A DNA stretch of 64,000 nt from Salinactinospora qingdaonensis (GTDB lineage Bacteria > Actinomycetota > Actinomycetes > Streptosporangiales > Streptosporangiaceae): positions 186,001 to 250,000 of the forward strand of contig NZ_BAABDD010000007.1 of the NCBI RefSeq assembly GCF_039539445.1, written 5' to 3'. Below, piece after piece: positions 25,692 to 34,510 of the stretch; positions within the stretch are counted from its first letter, which is position 1; each line of letters starts with the position of its first letter. Position numbers and translations under genes: made by a program. Under the pieces are notes generated by a model, which saw nothing but the letters and a program-made list of their open reading frames with translations, was not told the origin of the DNA and ran no database searches.

Positions 25692-26093
25692 TTACTCCGG
25701 CGACGGGCGGGGCACCTCTTCCTCTTCGAGGGTGGTGTCCTCTCCTGGCCGCGGCGATTCGGGCCGCAGCGGGTCGTGGCCCAGCGTCATGATCGCGCGG
25801 CGCCACTCGTCGTCGCTTTCGTGTGGGTGAGCCAGTCGGGAACGGATCGCCTCTACGACGAGCCGCATCATTTCCAGGTCGGCGTTGGTGAGGTCCACGC
25901 GCCGTTTGCCCACGATGTGCACGACGTGGCGTCCCGTCTCGGGCAGGTTCATGTCTGGGGCCGATACGAACCCCTCAGGACCGGAAGCGTTGGTGAGCAG
26001 CCATTCGCGCAGCTCCTCACCGGTCATGTTGACCAGCCGGTGGAACTCCTGCCATAGCTCTTCGGTGTCGGAGTCCAGGTGTTCGGCAGCCAT
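25692..26093 (-). CDS. DUF3140 domain-containing protein
   Basis: This small acidic protein (133 aa) has the DUF3140 sequence (LWQEFHRLVNMTGEELREWL, then DLTNADLEMMRLVVEAIRSR and the WRRAIMTLGHDP block) and an acidic Glu/Pro tail. The function is unknown. In other bacteria it often lies beside a small DNA-binding or hypervariable protein. GGGGAG precedes ATG 26093. Confidence 0.85.
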   Translation of the reverse strand: MAAEHLDSDTEELWQEFHRLVNMTGEELREWLLTNASGPEGFVSAPDMNLPETGRHVVHIVGKRRVDLTNADLEMMRLVVEAIRSRLAHPHESDDEWRRAIMTLGHDPLRPESPRPGEDTTLEEEEVPRPSPE

Positions 26094-26409
26094 TGGCTCC
26101 CCTTAACCGTGTCGGTGCCCCCGTTTTCGGGTGTCTTGGTGGCTGCGGGGCGGTCCTCGCCGAACGAACTCGCCGCCCACGGCCCGCTGTGCTGTGGACC
26201 GGGCGGGTGGCCGCGAACGTCCACCCGCCCGATGGGCTGGGCCGAATCCGGTTCGGCCCCTGGACACCCCAGCCGTCCACTGCCCAGACCACCAGGGCCG
26301 AAACGGTCGTGACGGCGTGGGAGCCATGTTTACCGGTGGGGCTTCTCGGTAGCAGACAACAACGGGCTAGTACCCGTGTCGGAGGCACACCCGGCAGCGG
26401 GAGGACGCG
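26094..26409. other. divergent promoter region between DUF3140 and copper-storage gene
   Basis: The region serves two divergent genes. GGGAGGA lies just before ATG 26410. I could not identify a certain -10/-35 pair or copper-regulator operator. Confidence 0.4.
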
Positions 26410-26814
26410 ATGGCGACCCAAACCGAACACTTCCTGCGCGAGCACCCCCGCGACCCCGTCAAGAACGTAGAGCCGTTACGGACGTGTGTGGAACGGCTGG
26501 CCGCCTGCGCGCAGGCGTGCACGGCCTGTGCCGACGCCTGCTTGGGCGAGGCCGACTCGGCGGACCTGGTGGCCTGCATCCGCCGCAACCTCGACTGCGC
26601 TGACCTGTGCGGGACAGCCGAGCAGGTGCTCACCCGGCGCACGGAAGCCAACGTGGTGCTCGACCGGGCGATCCTGCAAGCCTGCGTTCAGTTCTGCGAG
26701 CACGCTGCCCAGGAGTGCGGTACCCACGCCGCCTCCCATGAACACTGCCGGCTGTGCGCCGATACGTGCGTGCTGTGCGCCGAAGCGTGCCGCGACATGC
26801 TTGCCACGCTGTGA
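26410..26814 (+). CDS. four-helix-bundle copper-storage (Csp-like) protein
   Basis: This 134-aa cysteine-rich protein has 16 cysteines, mostly spaced by 2-6 residues along predicted helices (for example CAQACTACADAC and CRLCADTCVLCAEAC). This matches the DUF326/Csp family, whose four-helix bundle stores Cu(I) through inward-facing cysteines. There is no signal peptide, so it is the cytosolic type, like Csp3. It probably buffers copper. The cytochrome oxidase subunit I gene 1.8 kb away makes a copper-supply link conceivable, but nothing shows co-regulation. Confidence 0.9.
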   Translation: MATQTEHFLREHPRDPVKNVEPLRTCVERLAACAQACTACADACLGEADSADLVACIRRNLDCADLCGTAEQVLTRRTEANVVLDRAILQACVQFCEHAAQECGTHAASHEHCRLCADTCVLCAEACRDMLATL

Positions 26815-26967
26815 CGTCGCTGCCGGCCTGCGCAGCCACCCTTGCGCCGTGGGCGCCCGGTACGGCGCGCCCGGGCAACGCCGCGGCGGCGCCTCAGCGG
26901 GGCCGCTCGCCCAGGGAGGACACCCAGGACGGCGGGCGCAGGGGCGGGCCCCGCGATGCCGCCGCTG

Positions 26968-28068
26968 TCACGGCCTGCCCGCGGAACGGGCGCCGGCGGT
27001 GTCCTCGGCCGCGGTGCGGGGTCGGGGCGGGCCTTGGGCGGCGGTCGCCGCCTCGAGCCGTGCGAAGAGTTCTTCGGCGGCGGCGATGACGTCGTTGTCG
27101 GTGATGCGCAGCAGCCCGTGGTGCGTGCGGGAGCGGCGTGGCTGCCGGGGAGCAGGCAAGCGCAGGCAGATGTGTAGCCACGGGTCGATGCGCGGCCCCC
27201 ACACCTCGGGGTGGGCCGCCCCGAACAGCACCACCGAGGGGGTCGCGTAGGCGGTGGCTAGCTGTGCCACACCGGTGTCGCCGCAGATGACCATGGTCGA
27301 CTCGGCAACCAGGGCGGCGAGTTCGTTCGGCGAGGTCCGGCCCGCCATGACCGCCCGCTCGTCCAGACCAGCCACGCGCGCAACGCGCAGTGCCAGCGGG
27401 AGCTCCGAGCGCGATCCGGTCACCACCACCTCGTGGCCGCGCGAGCGCAACCAACGCGCCACCTGGGCGAAACGCAGCTCCGGCCAGCGGCGAGCGGGGA
27501 AGGCCGCACCGGGGTGGAGGAGCACCGCGCCTGGGCGTCGGCTCGGCTGCGGCGGCGCCCACAGGCGCAGATCCGTGGGGTCGGCGCGCACCCCGTAGTA
27601 GCCCAGCATCCGACACCACAGGTCGACGTCGTGCTCACCGGCAGGCCAGCGCGGCCCCCGCAGGTCGGGAAAGTCCGGGTGGGCGTAGCTCCACAGCTCT
27701 CGAGGTCGCAGCGCATGCAGGGCCGCGATGCTCTCGGGGCCGTGCCCGTGCAGGTTTACGGCCAGGTCGGGCGGCCTCGCCTCGGGCCACTGCGGCGTCT
27801 CCGGGCCCGAAGCATCCAGCACCCGGTGGGGGACTCCCGCCAGGGTGAGGAAATCGGCGTAGGCCGGTGGCCCTGCCACGGTCAACCGGTGGTGGGGAAA
27901 GGCACGGGTCAACGCGCGTACAGCGGGCACCCCAGTCATAACTTCGCCCATGCTCAACGCACGCAGCACCAGAAGCGACGGCCCCTCAGCAGGGCGCGGG
28001 GAGGGGAGTTGCTCTTGCATCACCCGGGCAGCCGCACGTGCGTAACTGGAGTTGTCGGGTATAGGCAT
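26968..28068 (-). CDS. glycosyltransferase family 9 protein
   Basis: This 366-aa GT-B enzyme is related to ADP-heptose:LPS heptosyltransferases. It shows LLVLRALSMGEVMTGVPAVRAL near the N-terminus, LLHPGAAFPARRWP at the start of the second domain and the donor-site run ICGDTGVAQLATAYATPSVVLFG. Actinomycetes lack LPS, so it probably decorates another cell-surface or secondary-metabolite glycan. It converges with the copper-storage gene and is divergent from DUF3040-ctaD. The C-terminal 40 residues are low-complexity. Confidence 0.88.
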   Translation of the reverse strand: MPIPDNSSYARAAARVMQEQLPSPRPAEGPSLLVLRALSMGEVMTGVPAVRALTRAFPHHRLTVAGPPAYADFLTLAGVPHRVLDASGPETPQWPEARPPDLAVNLHGHGPESIAALHALRPRELWSYAHPDFPDLRGPRWPAGEHDVDLWCRMLGYYGVRADPTDLRLWAPPQPSRRPGAVLLHPGAAFPARRWPELRFAQVARWLRSRGHEVVVTGSRSELPLALRVARVAGLDERAVMAGRTSPNELAALVAESTMVICGDTGVAQLATAYATPSVVLFGAAHPEVWGPRIDPWLHICLRLPAPRQPRRSRTHHGLLRITDNDVIAAAEELFARLEAATAAQGPPRPRTAAEDTAGARSAGRP

Positions 28069-28260
28069 AAGCTCCCGCTACCAGCTTCGGCCGTTCTCAA
28101 ACCCCCTGGTCAACGATGGTGCTCCCCCTGTCGTGAGGCGTCGTTGCAAAAAATCTCCACATATCTAGCTCCGTGTTAGTGGTTGCTTGCCGAGGGTAGT
28201 GAAAGGCACGCTAACCACGACTGACCACCGCCCAGCAGCCCAGCGGAAGGCCACCCCGCC

Positions 28261-28620
28261 ATGAGTTCATCACCAGAGGAGGACCGCCAACTGCGCGAGA
28301 TCGAGCGCGCGCTGGCGACCGACGATCCCGACTTGGCCCGGCGCCTGGCGTTCTTCAACGTCTCGGGAGCCCCGCCGCGTGAGCCGGTGTCTCGCGGCGC
28401 GGTCGCGGCCATCGTCATCGGCATCGTTCTCGCCGCTCTCATCCTCATCACGACCACCTATCTCGGCGTCGGCGCCGCCACGGCCTCCCAGACCGCGAGT
28501 GTGGCCACCGTGGCCGCCGCGACCGTGCCTTCCCCGGTGCGCACGCGAGCCGCCCCCCACCCGCGCCCCCACGTCCCCCCTCGCCTCGGTGCCATGCCCA
28601 GCGCGGCGGGGCACACATGA
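28261..28620 (+). CDS. DUF3040-like single-pass membrane protein
   Basis: This 119-aa protein starts with the DUF3040 pattern (an EEDRQLREIERAL helix followed by DDPDLARRLAF). One hydrophobic helix spans about residues 46-72, and the tail is Pro/Arg/Ala-rich. ATG 28617 of ctaD overlaps its stop by 4 nt, indicating translational coupling. A small accessory or assembly role at the oxidase is possible but unproven. Confidence 0.75.
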   Translation: MSSSPEEDRQLREIERALATDDPDLARRLAFFNVSGAPPREPVSRGAVAAIVIGIVLAALILITTTYLGVGAATASQTASVATVAAATVPSPVRTRAAPHPRPHVPPRLGAMPSAAGHT

Positions 28621-30287
28621 CCGAGACCTCGCGGGCCCACGCCCGCTCCGAGGAGCGCGATCCCGCCGGCGGCAAGGGCAAGGCCGTCGCCGCGTGGCTG
28701 TCCTCCACCGACCACAAGGTGATCGGCCAACTCTACGTCGTCACCTCGTTCGGGTTCTTCCTTCTCGCCGGGATCATGGCGATGCTGATCCGTGCCGAAC
28801 TGCTATGGCCCGGCTTGCAGGTCGTCGGCGCCGACCAGTACAACCAGCTTTTCACCATGCACGGCACGATCATGATGCTGCTGTTCGCCACCCCGCTGTT
28901 CGCGGGTTTCGCCAACCTGCTCGTGCCGCTACAGATCGGCGCGCCCGACGTGGCCTTCCCCCGGCTCAACATGTTCAGCTACTGGCTGTTCCTCTTCGGC
29001 GGGCTCATCACGGTGGGCGGGTTCTTCACCCAGGGCGGCGCGGCCAGCTTCGGCTGGTTCGCCTACACGCCGCTGTCGGACGAGGTGCGCTCACCTGGCC
29101 TGGGCGGTGACCTGTGGGTGCTGGGGCTGCTCGTGGCCGGATTGGGCACCGTACTGGGCACGGTCAACTTCATGGTGACCATCGCGGCTATGCGCGCTCC
29201 GGGCATGACCCTGTTCCGGATGCCGCTGTTCACCTGGAACACCCTGTTCACCGGAATCCTGGTGCTGTTGGCCTTCCCGGTGCTGACTGCGGCGCTGGCC
29301 GCGCTGGCCGCCGACCGCATCATCGGCTCCCACGTCTACGACCCCGGCCACGGCGGCGCTTTGGTGTGGCAGCATCTGTTCTGGTTCTTCGGCCATCCCG
29401 AGGTCTACATCGTCGCGCTGCCGTTCTTCGGCATCATCACCGAGGTCATCCCGGTCTTCTCGCGCAAACCGCTGTTCGGATACAAGGGCATGGTGGCCGC
29501 CACCATCGCGATCACCGGCCTGTCGATGACGGTGTGGGCCCACCATATGTTCGCCACCGGCGCGGTACTGCTGCCGTTCTTCTCGTTCATGTCCTTCCTG
29601 ATCGCCGTCCCGACCGGGATCAAGTTCTTCAACTGGATCGGCACGATGTGGCGTGGTCAGCTCACCTTTCCCTCGCCGATGCTGTTCGCAGTGGGGTTCT
29701 TGGTGACGTTCCTCTTCGGCGGGCTCACCGGCGTACTCCTCGCTTCGCCGCCGCTGGACTTCCACACCACCGACTCCTACTTCGTGGTGGGCCATTTCCA
29801 CTACGTCCTGTTCGGCACGGTGGTCTTTGCGATGTTCGCCGGCTTCTACTTCTGGTGGCCCAAGTACACCGGCAGGATGCTCGACGAACGGTTGGGAAAG
29901 CTCCATTTCTGGCTGCTGTTCCCCAGCTTCCACGCGACGTTTCTGGTGCAGCACTGGCTGGGCGCCGAGGGCATGCCACGACGCTACGCCGACTACCTGC
30001 CCGGCGACGGTTTCACCGTCCTCAACGTCGTCTCCAGTGTCGGCTCCTTCGTGTTGGGCGCCTCGACGCTGGTTTTCCTCTACAACGTCTGGCGCACCCA
30101 TCGTGTGGGCGTTCCCGTAGAGGTCGACGACCCATGGGGCTACGGCAACTCGCTGGAGTGGGCGACCTCGTGCCCGCCGCCACGCCACAACTTCACCTCG
30201 CTGCCGCGCGTACGTACCGAACGACCGGCCTTTGACCTGCATTACCCGTTCCGTCCCAGCGAGCAGAGACCCCAGCAACGCCAGTGA
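28617..30287 (+). CDS. ctaD: cytochrome c oxidase subunit I (aa3 type)
   Basis: This 556-aa catalytic subunit of heme-copper oxidase has about twelve helices. Ligands are visible: heme a His82 (FTMHGT) and His395, heme a3 His393 (VGHFHY), and CuB His260, His309 and His310. The His260-Tyr264 pair in HPEVY would form the cross-link, and Glu262 marks a type A1 enzyme with D-channel. No ctaC, ctaE or ctaF gene is adjacent, so this is an isolated copy, perhaps a paralogue used under special conditions. It overlaps the DUF3040 gene. Confidence 0.95.
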   Translation: MTETSRAHARSEERDPAGGKGKAVAAWLSSTDHKVIGQLYVVTSFGFFLLAGIMAMLIRAELLWPGLQVVGADQYNQLFTMHGTIMMLLFATPLFAGFANLLVPLQIGAPDVAFPRLNMFSYWLFLFGGLITVGGFFTQGGAASFGWFAYTPLSDEVRSPGLGGDLWVLGLLVAGLGTVLGTVNFMVTIAAMRAPGMTLFRMPLFTWNTLFTGILVLLAFPVLTAALAALAADRIIGSHVYDPGHGGALVWQHLFWFFGHPEVYIVALPFFGIITEVIPVFSRKPLFGYKGMVAATIAITGLSMTVWAHHMFATGAVLLPFFSFMSFLIAVPTGIKFFNWIGTMWRGQLTFPSPMLFAVGFLVTFLFGGLTGVLLASPPLDFHTTDSYFVVGHFHYVLFGTVVFAMFAGFYFWWPKYTGRMLDERLGKLHFWLLFPSFHATFLVQHWLGAEGMPRRYADYLPGDGFTVLNVVSSVGSFVLGASTLVFLYNVWRTHRVGVPVEVDDPWGYGNSLEWATSCPPPRHNFTSLPRVRTERPAFDLHYPFRPSEQRPQQRQ

Positions 30288-30566
30288 GCCCCAGCCGCCG
30301 CCCATGGCGAGCGTCGCGATCGTTGACCGCACCGGCCCGCTCCGGCGTTTCAGGGGGCTACAGTCGCCACCGTCGAGCCCTCGCACCGGGAGCGCCCGCA
30401 GGCACGGCTGGGTGGCACCGTCAGGGCCGCCCCCGCGGCGCTACCCGACACCCGACTACTAGGCTCAGACTTTTGTGAAGATCTACCGGAGTCGGGGAAG
30501 TGATCGGATGCCTCGCGTCGAGCTGCGAAACGACCGGCCAGCCCTCCACCGGCGGGGGGAGGTGCG

Positions 30567-31415
30567 ATGACCGCCGCCGACGCGCCGACACCGACCCTGT
30601 ACGCAGTCAGCGACCTGCACATTTCACACTCACAGAACCAGAGGTTCATGGATTGGCTGCGGCCGACCTCACCGCAGGACTGGCTGATCGTCGCCGGCGA
30701 CGTCGCCGAAACCGTCGCCGATGTCCAATGGGCGCTGGGTCTGCTCAGCGAGCGGTTCGCCACCGTGATCTGGACGCCGGGCAACCACGAGCTGTGGACC
30801 CACCCCAAGGACGACATCCAACTGCGCGGCGAGGAGCGCTACCACCATCTGGTGAGCGTGTGCCGCAGCATGGGCGTGCTCACCCCCGAAGACCCCTACC
30901 CCATCTGGAAAGGCGAGGGCGGACCCGCCACGATCGCCCCGCTGTTTGTGCTCTACGACTACACCTTCCGCACTGAGAGCGCCACCACTAAGGAGGAGTC
31001 GCTCTCCCAAGCCTACGCCGCCGGAGTGGTGTGCACCGACGAGCTCATGCTCCACCCCGACCCCCACCCCAGCCGTGACGCCTGGTGCCACGTCCGCATC
31101 GAGGAGACCCGGCGCCGCCTCGACGCCTGCGACCCCGCCCTGCCCACCGTGCTGATCAACCACTATCCGCTGGTGCGCGACCCGACCCGTATCCTGCGCT
31201 ACCCCGAGTTCGCCCAGTGGTGCGGCACCGAACTCACCGCCGACTGGCACACCCGTTACCGGGCGCGCGCCGTCGTCTACGGCCACCTGCACATCCCCCG
31301 CACCACCTGGCACGATGGCGTGCCCTTCGAGGAGGTCTCCATCGGCTACCCGCGCGAGTGGCGCCGCCACGGCCACCCGCAGGGCCTGCTCCGCCCCATC
31401 CTGCCCGCCTCCTAG
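30567..31415 (+). CDS. calcineurin-like metallophosphoesterase
   Basis: This 282-aa dinuclear-metal phosphoesterase has the ordered motifs D16-x-H18 (SDLH), GD45, GN73H74E, a histidine in INHYPL and YGHLH near the C-terminus. There is no signal peptide. The substrate is not predictable; members include nucleotidases and phosphodiesterases. GGGAGG precedes ATG 30567. It is convergent with the lut genes. Confidence 0.9.
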   Translation: MTAADAPTPTLYAVSDLHISHSQNQRFMDWLRPTSPQDWLIVAGDVAETVADVQWALGLLSERFATVIWTPGNHELWTHPKDDIQLRGEERYHHLVSVCRSMGVLTPEDPYPIWKGEGGPATIAPLFVLYDYTFRTESATTKEESLSQAYAAGVVCTDELMLHPDPHPSRDAWCHVRIEETRRRLDACDPALPTVLINHYPLVRDPTRILRYPEFAQWCGTELTADWHTRYRARAVVYGHLHIPRTTWHDGVPFEEVSIGYPREWRRHGHPQGLLRPILPAS

Positions 31416-31433
31416 GCACACGCCGCCACCCCG

Positions 31434-31479
31434 CCCCCGTGCCCCCGGGGAGACACGCCTCCCGCTGGGAGCACGGGGG
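31434..31479. terminator. hairpin between convergent phosphoesterase and lutC
   Basis: A 9-bp perfect stem (CCCCCGTGC 31434-31442 with 31471-31479) with extra bulged outer pairs lies in the 70-base gap between two converging genes. It is probably bidirectional. Confidence 0.5.
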
Positions 31480-31485
31480 AGCGGG

Positions 31486-32142
31486 TCAACCGGCGCCGTC
31501 GACGAGCACCACCTCCAGCGTGCGCGGGCCGTGCACCCCCTCGACGCGGTCCAGTTCGATGTCGCTGGTGGCCGAGGGGCCGCTGATCCAGGTCAGCGGG
31601 CGCGACGCTTCGAGGCGAGCCAGCGCGTCGGCGACGTCGGCCACCACGCACGCGGTCGGCACGATACACAGGTGGTAGTCGGGCACCAGGCACAGCGCCC
31701 GCCGCCCCTGGGCGGGACCGGAGTCGAGCACGATCGTGCCGGTTTCGGCGATGGCCACGGCACACCCGGTGACCACCCCGGCCACGGCGTCGAGTTCAGC
31801 CACCCCCAACCGGGCCTCGGCGGTGTCGGCAACGGCGGTGATATCGGCTTGGGACAGCCACGCCTCGGGCAGGTCGGCCGGTACGGCCACGCGGCGCGCG
31901 CCACGTTCGGCCAGCGCCGCGGCGACCACGGCGGGCACCTGCGTCGTGGTGGCGCGGCGCACGACCGCCCGATAGTCGACGAGCCGCTCGGCCAGCAGCC
32001 CCACCAGATCATCGGTGTGGTGGGCCCGCGCGTAGTCCCGCTGCACCGTCACATCCTCGGGTGCTTCACCGGCGGGCACGTCGGCCAGCGCCGCCCTGAC
32101 CCGCTCCAGCACGCGCTCGCGCGACCCACGTGCTCGCTTCAC
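31486..32142 (-). CDS. lutC: lactate utilisation protein C (LUD domain)
   Basis: This 218-aa LutC/YkgG-type LUD-domain protein is the third subunit of the LutABC L-lactate oxidising system. Conserved parts are VAIAETGTIVLDSGPAQGRR, LCLVPDYHLCIV and the C-terminal ISGPSATSDIELDRVEGVHG. The start overlaps the lutB stop by 4 nt. It ends the rhamnose catabolic operon, where L-lactate is formed from lactaldehyde. Confidence 0.93.
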   Translation of the reverse strand: MKRARGSRERVLERVRAALADVPAGEAPEDVTVQRDYARAHHTDDLVGLLAERLVDYRAVVRRATTTQVPAVVAAALAERGARRVAVPADLPEAWLSQADITAVADTAEARLGVAELDAVAGVVTGCAVAIAETGTIVLDSGPAQGRRALCLVPDYHLCIVPTACVVADVADALARLEASRPLTWISGPSATSDIELDRVEGVHGPRTLEVVLVDGAG

Positions 32143-33566
32143 TGCTGTGCCTCCTGTTCACGGTCGCGCCACCAGTCCCGGAAGGAACGCTGAGGGATGG
32201 CGGGTAGGTCACGGGTGTCGGTCCAGGCCGCGCCCGGCCCGGGCAGCCGCCGCGGCACCAGGTTGCGGGCCCACCCCGCGGCCCGCTGCGCCCAAGAGAG
32301 CCGCCGGTGATCGCCCAGCACCCAACTGGCCATGGTCATCGCCGCGCCCTCGGCGCGGTGCCCGCGGCCCGAAGCCACACGCTCCCGCAGGTGCACCAGC
32401 ACCTCGGGGATATCGATCGCCACCGGGCACACCTCGTAGCAGGCCCCGCACAGCGACGAGGCGTACGGCAGCGACGCATCGACCGCGCTGCCGGTGCCCC
32501 GCAGTTGCGGGCTCAGAATCGCCCCGATAGGGCCGGGATAGACCGAACCGTAGGCGTGCCCGCCGGCACGCTCGTAGACGGGGCAGATGTTGAGGCAGGC
32601 CGAGCAGCGGATACAGCGCAGCGCCTGTCGGCCCACCGTGTCGGCGAGCGTGTCGCTGCGGCCGTTGTCCAGCAACACCAGGTGGAACTCGCGCGGCCCG
32701 TCGCCTTCGGTCACCCCCGACCAGGTGGAGGTGTAGGGGTTGGCGCGCTCACCAGTGGAGGAGCGCGGCAGCAGTTGGAGGAACACCTCCAGGTCCTGCC
32801 AGGTGGGCACGATCTTCTCGATGCCCACCACCGAGATCAGCGTCTCGGGCAGGGTCAGGCACATCCGCCCGTTGCCCTCCGACTCCAGCACCACCATCGT
32901 GCCGGTATCGGCCACCGCGAAGTTGGCTCCCGAGACCGCGACCTTACTGCTGAGGAACTTCTCGCGCAGGTGAACGCGGGCAGCCTCGGCCAGGGCGGCG
33001 GGGTCGTCGCTGAGGTCCTCGGGGGCGGCCACCCCCCACGCGCCCATATGGCGCCGGAAGATCTCACGGATTTCGGCGCGGTTGCGGTGGATGGCCGGCA
33101 CCAGGATGTGGGACGGACGGTCATCGCTGAGCTGGACGATCAGCTCGGCCAGGTCGGTCTCGTAGGCGGCGATGCCGGCCTGCTCCAGCGCCTGGTTCAG
33201 CTCGATCTCTTGAGTGGCCATCGATTTGACCTTGAGGACCTCGTCTTCGCCGGTGGCGCGCACCAGCTCGGTGACGATGGCGTTGGCCTCGGCGGCGTCG
33301 GCGGCCCAGTGCACCTGCCCGCCGGCGGCGGTGACCGACTCCTCCAGTTGCTCCAGGTAGCAGTCGAGGTGGCGCAGCGTGCGGTCCTTGATGGCTTTGC
33401 CCGCGGCGCGCAACTGCGACCAGTCGTCGAGTTCGCCCACCGCGTCGGCGCGCTTGTCACGGATCGTGCGGGTGGCCTTGTGCAGGTTGTGGCGTAGCTG
33501 GGCGTCGCCGGTGGCCGACCGGGCCGCCTCGGGAAAGGCGGGCATGCCCACGAAGGTCGCGCTCAT
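32139..33566 (-). CDS. lutB: lactate utilisation iron-sulfur protein B
   Basis: This 475-aa protein has an N-terminal LUD domain and a C-terminal ferredoxin-like part with two [4Fe-4S] motifs (CIRCSACLNICP and CGACYEVCP). It transfers electrons during L-lactate oxidation to pyruvate. ATG 33566 matches the family N-terminus (TFVGMPAFPEAA). A 195-bp gap separates it from lutA, longer than other gaps in the operon, with no clear promoter seen in it. Confidence 0.94.
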   Translation of the reverse strand: MSATFVGMPAFPEAARSATGDAQLRHNLHKATRTIRDKRADAVGELDDWSQLRAAGKAIKDRTLRHLDCYLEQLEESVTAAGGQVHWAADAAEANAIVTELVRATGEDEVLKVKSMATQEIELNQALEQAGIAAYETDLAELIVQLSDDRPSHILVPAIHRNRAEIREIFRRHMGAWGVAAPEDLSDDPAALAEAARVHLREKFLSSKVAVSGANFAVADTGTMVVLESEGNGRMCLTLPETLISVVGIEKIVPTWQDLEVFLQLLPRSSTGERANPYTSTWSGVTEGDGPREFHLVLLDNGRSDTLADTVGRQALRCIRCSACLNICPVYERAGGHAYGSVYPGPIGAILSPQLRGTGSAVDASLPYASSLCGACYEVCPVAIDIPEVLVHLRERVASGRGHRAEGAAMTMASWVLGDHRRLSWAQRAAGWARNLVPRRLPGPGAAWTDTRDLPAIPQRSFRDWWRDREQEAQQ

Positions 33567-33761
33567 CGATGTCGCGGCGTGGTTACCCCGGCCTGCCGGC
33601 GGGGCACGGTGCGCCGCTATCCTCCTTTCGCGAAGTTGTCATCGCGGCTGCGAGCGCGCGCCGCGGGGGCAAACACCACGGCCGTCCCCGCGTGCGGGGC
33701 GGTCCGGCCGCCGGTGCTGCCAAGGGTGCGCTGCGGTCTGGCGCCCTCGAACCCGAACACC

Positions 33762-34502
33762 TCAAATGGTCACCGGTTCCTCTTCGGTTGAAGCCAGGAT
33801 CTCGGCCAGGTGCATCACGCGCACCCCCGCCCGCTGGCGCCCCAGCATGCCCCCGATGTGCATCAGGCACGAGTTGTCCACCGCGCACAGCACTTCGGCT
33901 CCGGTCGCGGCGACGTGGCGGGCCTTGTCGGAGCCCATGGCGGTGGAGACCTCCGCGTTCTTGAGAGCGAACGTGCCGCCGAAGCCGCAACACTCGCTGG
34001 CCTCGGACAGCTCGACCAGCTCCAGCCCGCGTACGTGGCGCAGCAGGTGGATGGGCCGCTCACCCAGCCCCAGCAGCCGCAGTCCGTGGCAGGTGGGGTG
34101 GTAGGTCACCCGGTGGGGGAAGTAGGCCCCCACGTCGCTGACGCCGAGCACGTCCACCAGCAGCTCCGAAAGGTCATAGACCCGCGGGTGAAGCCGCTGC
34201 ACCGCCGTGGCCAGCGGGCTGTCCGGTGCGCCCAGCCGCGGGTAGTTGTCGCGGATCATCCCCGCGCACGAGCCGGACGGGACGAGCACCGCGTCGGCGT
34301 CGGCGAAAGTCTCGACGAAGCGCACCGCCAGCCGCTGGGCGTCCTCGCGGTAGCCGGTGTTGTAGTGCATCTGCCCGCAGCACGTCTGGGCCCGAGGGAA
34401 CACCACCTCGTGGCCCAATCGCTCCAGCAGCCGCACCACGGCCTTGCCCGTCTCGGGAAACAGCGTGTCGTTGACGCAGGTGACGAACAACGCGATCCGC
34501 AT
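33762..34502 (-). CDS. lutA: lactate utilisation protein A (CCG-domain, Fe-S)
   Basis: This 246-aa subunit of LutABC has two cysteine-rich CCG domains (TCCGQMHYN and ECCGFGGTF) with further cysteines in PSGSCAGM and DNSCLMHIGG, like GlpC/HdrB-type iron-sulfur proteins. ATG 34502 is preferred, since GAGGGAG lies upstream and family members begin MRIALFVTC. It starts 8 nt after the rhamnulokinase stop, firmly linking lactate oxidation to rhamnose breakdown. Confidence 0.93.
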   Translation of the reverse strand: MRIALFVTCVNDTLFPETGKAVVRLLERLGHEVVFPRAQTCCGQMHYNTGYREDAQRLAVRFVETFADADAVLVPSGSCAGMIRDNYPRLGAPDSPLATAVQRLHPRVYDLSELLVDVLGVSDVGAYFPHRVTYHPTCHGLRLLGLGERPIHLLRHVRGLELVELSEASECCGFGGTFALKNAEVSTAMGSDKARHVAATGAEVLCAVDNSCLMHIGGMLGRQRAGVRVMHLAEILASTEEEPVTI

Positions 34503-34510
34503 AGGCTCCC

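Noticed and set aside
32307..33497. 396-codon frame on the plus strand
   Set aside because: It is antisense to lutB with shadow composition (Gln/Arg/Gly-rich), a normal effect of high G+C content.
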